Of a DNA stretch of 11,320 nt, positions 1 to 6,739 are shown one piece after another. The stretch spans positions 1-11,320 of the forward strand of contig JAPUJU010000084.1 in assembly GCA_027296025.1 (NCBI GenBank), read 5' to 3'. How positions within the stretch are numbered: position 1 is the first letter of the stretch; every line of letters starts with the position of its first letter. Below the pieces are notes generated by a model that was not told the DNA's origin, ran no database searches, and saw only the letters and a program-made list of their open reading frames with translations. This stretch comes from a bacterium. GTDB taxonomy: Bacteria > Krumholzibacteriota > Krumholzibacteriia > WVZY01. The position numbers and the translations under genes were made by a program.

Positions 1-33
1 TCTCATGGTTTTTTTGATAAACGACACCCAACC

Positions 34-1269
34 ATGACAGAGAAGATCGCCTCCATCCGTAGGTCAACGAAGAAAGTTGACGTTGCGGTTGTCGGATGCG
101 GACCGGCGGGCGGGCTTCTTGCGGGGCGACTTGCCAGAGACGGCCTCGACGTTATCGTGCTCGAGAAACGCCCGCTCGTTGGTGTGCCGGTCCGCTGCGG
201 CGAGGCAGCGGGCAGCCGCGATGAAATCTCGAACTTCATACCCGTCGATGAACGCTGGGTCACCGGCGACATCAACGCCGCCCGAATGGTCGCGCCCGAC
301 CGCACGTATGTAGAAAAACAGCTACCCGGAGTCGGGCTCATGATTCGCAGGGACGGTTTCGACCAGGCGCTCGCCGATCAGGCCGCTAACTGGGGCGCCG
401 ACGTGAGGACGCACCATGAAGTCACAGGGTTGATATTCGAGAAGAAACGCGTCGATGGCGTCAGGGTTCACAATCACGCAACACGGACCGCCTACGAGAT
501 CCGCGCGACCGTCACCGTCGGCTCCGACGGCATTGAAAGTTTCGTAGGCCGCTGGGCAAACCTTACCCAACATCTTAAGCCCCGCCAGATTCACTCGGGC
601 GTCGAGTACATCCTGGAATGTGACGACTTTCCACGTGATACGATAGAGCTTCACCTGACGGCTCGGTACGCGCCGGGTGGATACGCGTGGGTTTTCCCAA
701 AAGGTGAGGGACGGGCAAGTGTCGGACTCGGTATTCATCCCGGTAAGGCGAAGAACGGGACGGCCCGAGAATACCTGGACAGGTTTATTCGCGACCGGTA
801 CCCGCGCGCTCGCGCCGGAAAACTCGTTGCGGGCGGGATATCCGGTACGAAACCGCTGAAAACCATGGTCGACGAAGGCGTCCTGCTGGTCGGCGAGGCG
901 GCACGCCAGAACAATCCGTTCTCAGGGGGCGGCATCATGAATGCGCTCGAGGGAGCTGAAGAGGCTCACAAAGTCCTACGCGACGCTTTTTCTTCCGGCG
1001 ATACCGGCAAAGAATTCTTGCGGCGATACGATAAGGCGTGGCACGATAGAAACGGTTATCTGATTCAACGATTCGCGATGCTGCGCGAGCTTTTCTTTTT
1101 GCTCGATGACAAGCAGCTGAATGCAGTCGTCAAAGGGCTCGCCCAATTCGTAAAGGCACGGCCGGGTCAAATAATTGACTACACGGAAGTGTTCGGCACA
1201 GTTTTCCGAATGACACCCGGAGTATTATGGAAAGCTCAAAAAATGTTGTGGCCGATCCGTGCCGATTGA
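34..1269 (+). CDS. Geranylgeranyl reductase family FAD-dependent oxidoreductase
   Basis: A 411-residue flavoprotein of the geranylgeranyl reductase (GGR) family, whose members saturate double bonds of prenyl chains in lipids, quinones or chlorophyll. Near the N-terminus is the dinucleotide-binding GxGxxG (VVGCGPAGG, residues 19-27) followed by an acidic strand end at E44. The family's RCGE segment follows (R54-E57, with C55). Mid-protein is the characteristic YAWVFPKG motif. The second FAD motif is GEAARQNNPFSGGG, with Glu where most members have Asp (GDAA). Length fits the family. The ATG at 34 has no obvious Shine-Dalgarno, and only 33 bases precede it, so the promoter lies outside the window. 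The gene overlaps a ferredoxin gene by 43 bases, suggesting that the ferredoxin supplies its electrons. In Methanosarcina acetivorans a GGR is known to work with a neighbouring ferredoxin. The substrate here is unknown; a menaquinone side chain or other isoprenoid is likely in a bacterium. Confidence 0.88.
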   Translation: MTEKIASIRRSTKKVDVAVVGCGPAGGLLAGRLARDGLDVIVLEKRPLVGVPVRCGEAAGSRDEISNFIPVDERWVTGDINAARMVAPDRTYVEKQLPGVGLMIRRDGFDQALADQAANWGADVRTHHEVTGLIFEKKRVDGVRVHNHATRTAYEIRATVTVGSDGIESFVGRWANLTQHLKPRQIHSGVEYILECDDFPRDTIELHLTARYAPGGYAWVFPKGEGRASVGLGIHPGKAKNGTAREYLDRFIRDRYPRARAGKLVAGGISGTKPLKTMVDEGVLLVGEAARQNNPFSGGGIMNALEGAEEAHKVLRDAFSSGDTGKEFLRRYDKAWHDRNGYLIQRFAMLRELFFLLDDKQLNAVVKGLAQFVKARPGQIIDYTEVFGTVFRMTPGVLWKAQKMLWPIRAD

Positions 1270-1457
1270 AAATCAATTACGCCCGATGCGTCAGCTGCGC
1301 AGCCTGTACATCGTCCTGCCATACCCTTGCGCTGATCATGGATTCGTTGGCGCTTGAGCTCACGGAACAACTGTGTGACAATTGCTCGCTGTGTATCCGA
1401 ATCTGCCCGACGGGCGCACTGTACTTCTTTCGCGATAAGCAAATCGCTACCGCTTGA
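1227..1457 (+). CDS. Small 2x[4Fe-4S] ferredoxin
   Basis: A 76-residue bacterial-type ferredoxin with two complete cluster motifs. The first is C21-x2-C24-x2-C27-x3-C31, with His rather than the usual Pro after the fourth Cys. The second is C50-x2-C53-x2-C56-x3-C60-P61. It should carry two low-potential [4Fe-4S] clusters and act as a cytoplasmic electron carrier. The ATG at 1227 lies 43 bases inside the end of the reductase gene and is preceded by GGAG (1219-1222, 4-base spacing), so translational coupling is likely. A TTG at 1266 overlapping the reductase stop is a possible alternative start that would keep all eight cluster cysteines. The natural inferred partner is the upstream flavoprotein. 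Confidence 0.92.
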   Translation: MESSKNVVADPCRLKINYARCVSCAACTSSCHTLALIMDSLALELTEQLCDNCSLCIRICPTGALYFFRDKQIATA

Positions 1458-1487
1458 CGCGCTGATCTGTTTTCCCCAGGAGCGCAC

Positions 1488-2978
1488 ATGATCAGGAGCA
1501 TTGTACGACAATCCCCGAAGTTTACCGGCAAAGAGGAGGTTATCGTAGTTCCGTTGTTCAAGGGTGAGACCCGACTGTTGAGCTCGGCCAAAAAGCTCGA
1601 CGCCCTCTGCCGGTCGGCGGTAAGCGATACACTCAAGGACAACCACTTCAAAGCCGACGCTGGAGAAACGCTGCTGCTGCGGCTCAGCGTTCCGAAGGGC
1701 CCGGCGCATGTGTTGCTGCTCGGACTCGGTCCACGGAAAGAGTTCGATTACGAACAATCCGCCGATGCCGGGGGAGCCGCATCGAAGCTTCTCAAACGTC
1801 ACCGCTTCTCCTCCGCGCACATCCTTTTTCACGACGCGATCGAAAACATCGTCGACGAGTACCTTCATTCGTTTATCAAGGGCTTCTCTCTCGCACAGTA
1901 CAGTTTTGCCATCAAGGCAAAGAAAAGTAAGCCGAACACCGTCAGGAAGCTCGTCTTCATGACCGACGCAAAAAACGCTACGGATACGATCCGGCACTGC
2001 AAGGTTGTCGTCGAATACATCGAGAAAGTCCGCGACCTCGTAAACCAGCCCGCCAACAAGATGACACCGGCGCGCATGGCGGAGGAAGCCAGCTCTCTGG
2101 CGAAGGAGGCCGGCGTCACGTGCCGGATCCTCAAACCCAAAGACATCGCGAAGCTCGGAATGGGAGCTGTAATCGATGTCGGCAGGGGAAGCCATCACGA
2201 ACAGCGGTTCATCGAGATGCATTACAACAAGGGAAAATCAAAGCTGCCGAAAGTCTGCCTGGTCGGCAAAGCCGTCACGTTCGATTCCGGCGGAATTTCG
2301 ATAAAACCCTGGAGCAACATGAATGAGATGAAGGGCGACATGGCGGGCGGCGCGGTTGTCGCGTGCTCTATCGCGGCAGCGGCAAAACTGAAACTGCCCG
2401 TCGAAATCGTCGGCCTGATCCCCTGCGTCGAGAATCTCCTCGACGGGCTTTCGTTCCGGCCCGGCGACATTATAACCACCTATTCGGGCAAAACGATCGA
2501 GATCCTTTCGACGGACGCGGAGGGACGCGTGATTCTGGCCGACGCGCTTGCCTACGCGGGTGAGTTCAGCCCGGATGTGATTATCGACTACGCCACACTC
2601 ACCGGCGCTGTCGTCGTCGCGCTCGGGACTCGAATCGCCGGCATCATGGGTAACAGCCAGTCCAACATGGATCTTTTACTGCGGGCGGGCGAGCAGTCTG
2701 GCGAACCGGTCTGGCAACTCCCCCTCGACCGCCGGTTCTCCGAAATGGTCAAGGGCGACATCTCCGATTACAAGAACTACTCCGGCAGAGACGGCGCCAG
2801 CATAACGGCCGCCGCATTACTCGGCGAGTTCGTCGATGGGACCCCGTGGGTGCATGTCGACATTGCAGGAACGTTCTGGAGTGAGAGAGGATCGGTGCCC
2901 TACCACTCCAAGGGGGCCACCGGGTACGGCGTCGATCTCACGTTGCGCTACCTCGAACGGGTGGCGGCCGGAAGCTAG
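1488..2978 (+). CDS. pepA: Leucyl aminopeptidase (M17 family)
   Basis: A 496-residue cytosolic M17 metalloaminopeptidase that removes N-terminal residues from peptides using two metal ions. All residues expected from E. coli PepA are present at a constant offset of -9. The metal ligands are K261, D266, D284, D343 and E345, and the catalytic residues are K273 and R347. The family signature reads STDAEGRV where NTDAEGRL is usual, a mild variation. The N-terminal macro-like domain spans about residues 1-160 and the catalytic domain the rest. The start is an ATG with AGGAG at 1478-1482 and a 5-base spacer. It begins 30 bases after the ferredoxin stop with no visible promoter or terminator between, so it may be cotranscribed with the reductase-ferredoxin pair. 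No functional link to them is evident. The family normally forms hexamers. Confidence 0.95.
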   Translation: MIRSIVRQSPKFTGKEEVIVVPLFKGETRLLSSAKKLDALCRSAVSDTLKDNHFKADAGETLLLRLSVPKGPAHVLLLGLGPRKEFDYEQSADAGGAASKLLKRHRFSSAHILFHDAIENIVDEYLHSFIKGFSLAQYSFAIKAKKSKPNTVRKLVFMTDAKNATDTIRHCKVVVEYIEKVRDLVNQPANKMTPARMAEEASSLAKEAGVTCRILKPKDIAKLGMGAVIDVGRGSHHEQRFIEMHYNKGKSKLPKVCLVGKAVTFDSGGISIKPWSNMNEMKGDMAGGAVVACSIAAAAKLKLPVEIVGLIPCVENLLDGLSFRPGDIITTYSGKTIEILSTDAEGRVILADALAYAGEFSPDVIIDYATLTGAVVVALGTRIAGIMGNSQSNMDLLLRAGEQSGEPVWQLPLDRRFSEMVKGDISDYKNYSGRDGASITAAALLGEFVDGTPWVHVDIAGTFWSERGSVPYHSKGATGYGVDLTLRYLERVAAGS

Positions 2979-2981
2979 CTC

Positions 2982-4118
2982 TCACCGCTTTCGCCGCTGA
3001 GTGTCGTTCTGTGCCGGTCGCAAGAGGTACACCCACAGACCCATCACCGCGGCAGCGTTCAGGACGGCGAACGTCCGGACGGCGCGTATCAAACCCGCTA
3101 CCCTCGACGAAGCGAGCGGTGTGAAGGCCAGCAGGATCGTTCCGTAAAACAGAAGCTGGATGAACAACGTCACCCGGTAGAACGGGTCGAAGAGAAATGC
3201 GTTGGAAACCAGAGCGGCAACGAGAAAGTATGGGACGAACAGTCGGGTCAACCGGTGCGAAACCATCTGAAGAAAGACAGGATTGAGCCGCGGATCGAGG
3301 AGCGACCGTTCAGAAACGATCACCTGGAAATGCCCGGCGAGCGTTCGGGCCTTGCGTCGAAACTCCCGGGTGCGGCTCTCGGCTCGCCAGTCATACGCTT
3401 TCGCGCGGGGCACAAAAATGACTCGGTACCCGCGAAGGATCACTCGCATCGGGATCAGAAAATTGTCAATTATTGTCGCGGCGGGAATCGGAGAGAAGAG
3501 TTCGCGACGAATCGCGTAGATGGCCCGAGTGGCGCCAACAACCGAATCCACCCGGCTTTCCAGACTTCGAAGGGCCCGTTCGTATTTCCAGTAAGCCCCG
3601 ACACCCTCGCGCATGTCGCTGTCGGATCCCAGGCGTACGATCAGTTGACCGCTGACGGCACCCACGGCGCGGTCGTGAAACATCGCCGTCAATTCCGCGA
3701 TGGCGCTCTCACCGAATCGCTGACGCACCTCCCCGAACACAACGATGTCGTTCGCGGCAGCAGCAACACCCCGATTGATCGCGTCCGCGCGGCCGGCGAT
3801 CGGGCCGGTCTCGAGGATACGTACTCGCGAACCTCCAGTGGATCGGGCGACCTCCAGCGTCCGATCGGTCGTCCCGTCCGGCACCAGGACCACCTCGAGC
3901 AGATCGCGCGGGTAGTCCTGGCTGAGGATGTTTCGGAGCCGCTCCTCAATGAAATCCTCATCGTTCCTGACAACCAGCACCACCGACACAGGCCTGTGAG
4001 AGTACCGCGCCTCGACGCGGCGTGGCGCGAAAATGCGCCACCCGAGAATGATCAACGGATAGACAGCGTACGTGTACGCGAGAAAGCTGATGCTGATGAT
4101 GAAAATTGTCTGCGCCAC
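2982..4118 (-). CDS. Membrane glycosyltransferase, family 2 (GT2)
   Basis: A 378-residue GT-A-fold glycosyltransferase with one N-terminal membrane segment (about residues 3-25) and about three at the C-terminus (about 294-311, 315-335, 348-366). The GT2 core begins near residue 44 (SVVLVVRND). It has the nucleotide-binding PDGTTD (80-85), the GRADAINRG segment (109-117), the IDNF acceptor/catalytic segment (217-220) and an EFRRKARTLAG stretch (252-262). Related enzymes usually read F-x-D-A-R-Q where this one has FGEVRQ (128-133), so the metal-binding Asp is Glu130. They also have DDF where this has DNF. It probably transfers a sugar onto a lipid-linked or extracellular polysaccharide at the inner membrane. 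I chose the GTG at 4118 because the family starts immediately before the first membrane helix. The frame stays open to a GTG at 4259, but those 47 extra residues look non-coding. The gene converges on pepA with a 3-base gap. Confidence 0.82.
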   Translation of the reverse strand: MAQTIFIISISFLAYTYAVYPLIILGWRIFAPRRVEARYSHRPVSVVLVVRNDEDFIEERLRNILSQDYPRDLLEVVLVPDGTTDRTLEVARSTGGSRVRILETGPIAGRADAINRGVAAAANDIVVFGEVRQRFGESAIAELTAMFHDRAVGAVSGQLIVRLGSDSDMREGVGAYWKYERALRSLESRVDSVVGATRAIYAIRRELFSPIPAATIIDNFLIPMRVILRGYRVIFVPRAKAYDWRAESRTREFRRKARTLAGHFQVIVSERSLLDPRLNPVFLQMVSHRLTRLFVPYFLVAALVSNAFLFDPFYRVTLFIQLLFYGTILLAFTPLASSRVAGLIRAVRTFAVLNAAAVMGLWVYLLRPAQNDTQRRKR

Positions 4119-4400
4119 TCGTATCTCGCTGTGCCGTGTTCTTTTTGAGTAGAAAATCTGCCTCAAATGGCGGATACTTGTTTCTACCCTGCATGCACCA
4201 ATTCCAAGTAAGAGCAATCCCGGTGCCGAAAATTCGACCTGAGGTGCCTCGCGGCTCACCCGCGTGAAACAGGTAGACCAATCGAAGTCATGGCAACAAG
4301 TTACTAATATGGTGCTCGGCGTGAGTGAACGTACAGCCCGTTGCGGTGTTCAATACCAAATCTCCACTTTTCATTGACCCATCGACAGGAGCCATCTCAT
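4119..4400. other. Divergent intergenic region (GT2 / secreted protein)
   Basis: This 282-base gap must hold promoters for both the minus-strand glycosyltransferase and the plus-strand secreted protein. A TAATAT at 4305-4310 could be a plus-strand -10 box, but the matching -35 position (TCGAAG, 4282-4287) is poor, so I do not call a promoter. No RNA gene, repeat or extra coding region is evident. If the glycosyltransferase starts at the upstream GTG at 4259, the gap shrinks to about 140 bases. Confidence 0.4.
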
Positions 4401-5168
4401 ATGTGGAAACTATTCTTTAGCGCGACCGCGTTGGCCTTGCTTTCTGCCACTCCCGGATCTGCCGTCGAGTATCCAAAACAGGCAACGTACCTGATCTATG
4501 TCGGCCAGCATGAAGCTGGAAAATCGGTGATCACGATCGAGCAAACTCAGGACGCCCTCATATTCCATTCGGACAACAAGACCCAGACGGCGGATTTCAA
4601 GCAGATCCTCTCGTGCAGGACTGAGATTGACCGAGAGACCTTCCGCGCAAAGCGCTTTCGATACGAGGGCGAAAGGGAGGGACAGGCAATCGTCGGAGAG
4701 ATCTGGGTCGAGGGCGACGTGTTCAATGGCGACATCACTATCGACGGAAACAGCTTCCCGTCGAAGAAGCAGGTGAACGGCGTCGCGTTTTTCTACCAGA
4801 ATTACGTGATAGACAATCAGATCGCCTTTCTGAACGGTGTTGTCCGTGCGGATCAGGGGATGCTCGACTTCACGGCCGTGTTTCCGTCGGACTTCATGTT
4901 CAGCGGGGTGAGTGCCTTCGTGGAGAGCGAAATCGAGTTCAAGACGCCGAACGGCCCACGGATCTGTGCGAGGGTCCAGTTCACCATCACGAACTCGCCA
5001 CCTTTCTGGGGATATCTCGATCTCGACACAGGGCTCCCCGTGTATATGGACTATCCCGGCAGCATCACCGAGGTGTTCCTCCTGGACGCCTACGGCGAGA
5101 AGCCCTCGCCCAAATACACCCTCGGTCAGACCCCGGATATTACCGGCCACGAGGGCCACAAGCACTAG
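4401..5168 (+). CDS. Secreted protein of unknown function with His-rich C-terminus
   Basis: A 255-residue protein with a clear Sec signal peptide: MWKLFF followed by a short Ala/Leu-rich hydrophobic core and a likely signal peptidase I site after GSA (residue 21). The mature part is polar and rich in beta-prone alternation, with acidic and aromatic residues (for example a YLIYVGQHEAGKS segment right after the leader), suggesting a beta-sheet periplasmic or exported protein. It has no lipobox cysteine. It ends with the histidine-rich tail GHEGHKH, which could bind a metal, though this is only a guess. The ATG at 4401 has AGGAG at 4387-4391 with a 9-base spacer. An in-frame upstream ATG-like start at 4341 would bury the signal peptide and is rejected. 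I do not recognise the family. It has no operon partner, being flanked by a divergent gene and by a promoter for the next gene. Confidence 0.8.
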   Translation: MWKLFFSATALALLSATPGSAVEYPKQATYLIYVGQHEAGKSVITIEQTQDALIFHSDNKTQTADFKQILSCRTEIDRETFRAKRFRYEGEREGQAIVGEIWVEGDVFNGDITIDGNSFPSKKQVNGVAFFYQNYVIDNQIAFLNGVVRADQGMLDFTAVFPSDFMFSGVSAFVESEIEFKTPNGPRICARVQFTITNSPPFWGYLDLDTGLPVYMDYPGSITEVFLLDAYGEKPSPKYTLGQTPDITGHEGHKH

Positions 5169-5230
5169 AGCCAACCAGTTATGTTTTAATTACTTAGCTT
5201 TCCGCTGGCCCGTTTGACGCTCTTTTTCGA

Positions 5231-5260
5231 TTGACGGGCGCCGGACTCGGCTTATATACT
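5231..5260 (+). promoter_or_regulatory. Sigma70-type promoter for the 3D-domain gene
   Basis: The -35 box TTGACG (5231-5236) and -10 box TATACT (5255-5260) are separated by 18 bases. Each differs from consensus at one base. Transcription would start near 5267, giving a leader of about 95 bases before the ATG at 5362. A second TTGACG occurs 17 bases upstream (5214-5219); it may be chance or an activator/operator half-site. Confidence 0.65.
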
Positions 5261-5266
5261 TTAACC

Positions 5267-5361
5267 ACTAAATAGGGCTTCGAACTTGGCGAAAGCCGGA
5301 ATGGGCTCACACTGAACTAAGGCCAACCTTTCAGTTGGTTTTTTTGTTGGGAGCGAAATCG
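5267..5361 (+). promoter_or_regulatory. Structured 5' leader, candidate attenuator or riboswitch
   Basis: The leader between the predicted start of transcription and the 3D-domain gene can fold in mutually exclusive ways. TTGGC (5286-5290) pairs across a GAAA loop with GCCGG (5295-5299, two G-U pairs). It could instead pair perfectly with GCCAA (5322-5326), which is the 5' arm of the terminator-like hairpin. A further alternative, GGCTT (5276-5280) with AAGCC (5293-5297), would free TTGGC. This is the layout expected of terminator/antiterminator control. I could not match it from memory to any known riboswitch consensus (GEMM, ydaO, preQ1, SAM and TPP were considered), and no leader peptide is evident. 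Confidence 0.4.
5319..5345 (+). terminator. Terminator-like hairpin plus T-tract in the leader
   Basis: CCAAC (5323-5327), a 6-base loop, and GTTGG (5334-5338) are followed directly by seven Ts (5339-5345). G-U and A-U pairs with the T-tract can extend the stem at its base. The core stem is only 5 base pairs, so it is a modest terminator. It lies downstream of a promoter and just before the Shine-Dalgarno of the next gene, a position suited to attenuation rather than to ending the preceding gene's transcript, though the latter is possible. Confidence 0.5.
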
Positions 5362-6105
5362 ATGAATCAGCATATTATATGGTTCCTCAATCGGATCATT
5401 ATCCGTTGTTATTCGATGTGGATGACGGTGATGCTGGCATTCCGCAAGGGCCCGGACAGGACGGCGATGTGGGCATGCCGTGCCCGCAGAAGCCTCACTC
5501 CCAGCCGCATCGTCTTCAGTGCTGTTGTCGGCGCGATCGTTTTCACCCCGTCGGTGCTCTACCTGATGGAGCACTCGCGCTACGTGAACCAGAAGCGGGC
5601 GTACCGGGGGTTGAGCATGGCGTCTGCCGCCGAGTCGAGTTTTCTCCAGAAGTCGTTGAGCGCCCTTCTTGCGGAGCAAGCCGAAATGACAGAGCTGCTC
5701 CTGAACGCCGGTTATGCCATCGAGCAAGGCTCACGGGTCACGGTCAAGGTAGTCGCCACCGGCTATTCGAGCTCGATCTGGGAATGTGACGACACACCCT
5801 TTACGACCGCATCCAACACCCGGACGCGCAACGGGATCCTCGCTCTCTCGCGTGACCTGATCTCCCGGTACACGGAAGGGGCACCGTTTTCGTTTGGCGA
5901 CCCGGTCCATGTATCCGGCGTGGGTTCGTTCCTTCTCGAAGACACGATGAACGAGAGGTGGCGAAACCGCCTCGACATCTGGTTCCCGAGCCGAGCCGAT
6001 GCGTTGCAGTTCGGAATCCGGGAAGTTTACCTGTCGTCGTCGATCGACGGCGGCGACATCGAGACCAGTCTGTCGGCGAGTCCCTTATCGCCCACCAGAT
6101 TCTAG
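5362..6105 (+). CDS. Membrane-anchored 3D (Asp-Asp-Asp) domain protein
   Basis: A 247-residue protein with an Arg-rich N-terminal cytoplasmic part, one membrane segment (about residues 49-69), a helical linker (about 75-120, possibly coiled coil) and a C-terminal 3D domain (about 127-225). The three signature aspartates appear to be D165 (ALSRDLI), D194 (LLEDTM) and D205 (RLDIWF). The opening VVATGYSSS matches the A-x-x-Y strand of the fold. 3D domains share the double-psi barrel of MltA and of Rpf/YuiC-type proteins and usually cleave or bind peptidoglycan, so a periplasmic envelope role is likely. The start is the ATG at 5362 with GGGAG (5349-5353, 8-base spacer). An in-frame TTG at 5335 sits inside the terminator-like hairpin and is rejected. 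It is transcribed alone from the promoter at 5231-5260, behind a structured leader. Confidence 0.82.
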   Translation: MNQHIIWFLNRIIIRCYSMWMTVMLAFRKGPDRTAMWACRARRSLTPSRIVFSAVVGAIVFTPSVLYLMEHSRYVNQKRAYRGLSMASAAESSFLQKSLSALLAEQAEMTELLLNAGYAIEQGSRVTVKVVATGYSSSIWECDDTPFTTASNTRTRNGILALSRDLISRYTEGAPFSFGDPVHVSGVGSFLLEDTMNERWRNRLDIWFPSRADALQFGIREVYLSSSIDGGDIETSLSASPLSPTRF

Positions 6106-6158
6106 TCACCGATCAGAATTTTCTTTGGAAAACCCGGCAGTCCGTGTAAGTGGATGAG

Positions 6159-6173
6159 CGTTAACGTAACGTT
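6159..6173. repeat. Overlapping short palindromes, possible operator
   Basis: CGTTAACG (6159-6166) is a perfect 8-base palindrome and overlaps AACGT-A-ACGTT (6163-6173), a perfect inverted repeat. Together they make a dense symmetric patch in a gene-free stretch, as expected of a binding site for a dimeric regulator. Nothing ties it to a specific regulator. Confidence 0.3.
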
Positions 6174-6178
6174 CACCC

Positions 6179-6200
6179 GGCGCGGCATCACGTCCGCGCC
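6179..6200. repeat. 7-bp GC-rich hairpin
   Basis: GGCGCGG (6179-6185) and CCGCGCC (6194-6200) form a perfect 7-base-pair stem with an 8-base loop. No T-tract follows on either strand. It could stabilise the 3' end of the 3D-gene transcript or be a factor-dependent terminator. Confidence 0.45.
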
Positions 6201-6238
6201 GCCCCTGCCCTGCGACAGTAACTACAAAAAACACGTCG

Positions 6239-6261
6239 CCGGGGCGATTCGAACACCCCGG
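6239..6261. repeat. CCGGGG/CCCCGG hairpin with a T-arm-like minus strand
   Basis: CCGGGG (6239-6244) pairs with CCCCGG (6256-6261). On the minus strand the inner part reads as a tRNA T-arm: stem GGGTG/CGCCC around a TTCGAAT loop. A run of six Ts follows on the minus strand, 7 bases past the stem. No matching acceptor, D-arm or anticodon arm was found, so this is either a chance hairpin, a tRNA remnant or a minus-strand terminator. Confidence 0.4.
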
Positions 6262-6358
6262 CCCGGAAAAGCTGGATCTGGAACAAGTTGGAACGTAGTA
6301 TGAAAAAACCGGGGTCAAGAAGGGGTGGAGTCAGGCTAATACATTGCAGGACAATGAA

Positions 6359-6727
6359 ATGAACGTCGCGATAATCGGAGCATCAACAAACCGCGAGAAG
6401 TTCGGCAACAAAGCGGTTCGTGCCTACGTGAACCAGGGACACACTGTTTTTCCCGTAAATCTGCGTGAGGCAACCATCGAGGAACTCGCCGCCTTCAAGT
6501 CGGTAACGGACATCCCCGATAAGCTCGATCGGGTGTCAGTTTATCTGCCCCCTGCCGTCACGTTGCAGGTTCTGCCAGACATTGCGGCCAAAGGAACGGC
6601 TGAGCTGTTTCTGAATCCGGGAACGGAGAGCGATGAGGTTCTGGCGAAAGCCGCCGAACTGGGGCTCAACACGATCGAGGCGTGCAGCATTGTCGCGATT
6701 GGTGAGAGCCCGGCGACGTACTCCTAA
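6359..6727 (+). CDS. CoA-binding domain protein (YccU-like)
   Basis: A 122-residue single-domain Rossmann-fold protein of the CoA-binding type (CoA_binding_2), resembling the CoA-binding domain of succinyl-CoA synthetase and acyl-CoA synthetases. It opens with NVAIIGASTNREKFGNKA (the nucleotide-binding loop, about residues 2-19). It continues with VFPVNL (strand 2), a VSVYLPP segment (strand 4), and the conserved NPGTESDEVLAKAAELG followed by IEACSIVAIG near the end. Stand-alone members bind CoA but have no established catalytic role. The start is ATG at 6359 with AGGA at 6348-6351 and a 7-base spacer; the in-frame TTG at 6344 lacks support. It converges on the enoyl reductase gene, whose stop lies 12 bases away, with no terminator visible. 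Confidence 0.85.
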   Translation: MNVAIIGASTNREKFGNKAVRAYVNQGHTVFPVNLREATIEELAAFKSVTDIPDKLDRVSVYLPPAVTLQVLPDIAAKGTAELFLNPGTESDEVLAKAAELGLNTIEACSIVAIGESPATYS

Positions 6728-6739
6728 AGGATCTTCAAA

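Larger units (their letters stand above)
6106..6358. other. 253-base intergenic region rich in inverted repeats
   Basis: No credible gene lies here. It holds a palindromic cluster (6159-6173) and two GC-rich hairpins (6179-6200, 6239-6261), listed separately. A TAGTAT at 6296-6301 could be a -10 box for the CoA-binding gene, but the -35 position (TGGATC, 6273-6278) is weak. None of the hairpins is followed by a T-tract on the plus strand, so there is no classical terminator for the 3D gene. Confidence 0.5.

Noticed and set aside
1236..2222. 328-codon minus-strand open frame opposite the ferredoxin and pepA
   Set aside because: It is antisense to two well-supported genes, and no family motif or ribosome binding site supports it.
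3255..4148. 297-codon plus-strand open frame opposite the glycosyltransferase
   Set aside because: It has low-complexity Arg/His/Asp-rich composition and no domain, while the minus-strand frame encodes clear GT2 motifs and membrane helices.
4119..4259. N-terminal extension of the glycosyltransferase to a GTG at 4259
   Set aside because: There is no Shine-Dalgarno there, the 47 extra residues look unlike coding sequence, and GT2 relatives begin at the first membrane helix.
4325..4332. GTGAACGT shared with the complement of the palindrome patch near 6168-6175
   Set aside because: Eight bases shared between two intergenic regions is too little to claim a common operator.
5335..5361. TTG start nine codons upstream for the 3D-domain protein
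   Set aside because: It would lie within the terminator-like hairpin without a ribosome binding site, while ATG 5362 has GGGAG at good spacing.
6232..6310. Possible minus-strand tRNA suggested by a T-arm-like hairpin
   Set aside because: The T-arm is good, but the expected 5' acceptor strand, D-arm and anticodon arm could not be found at the right distance.
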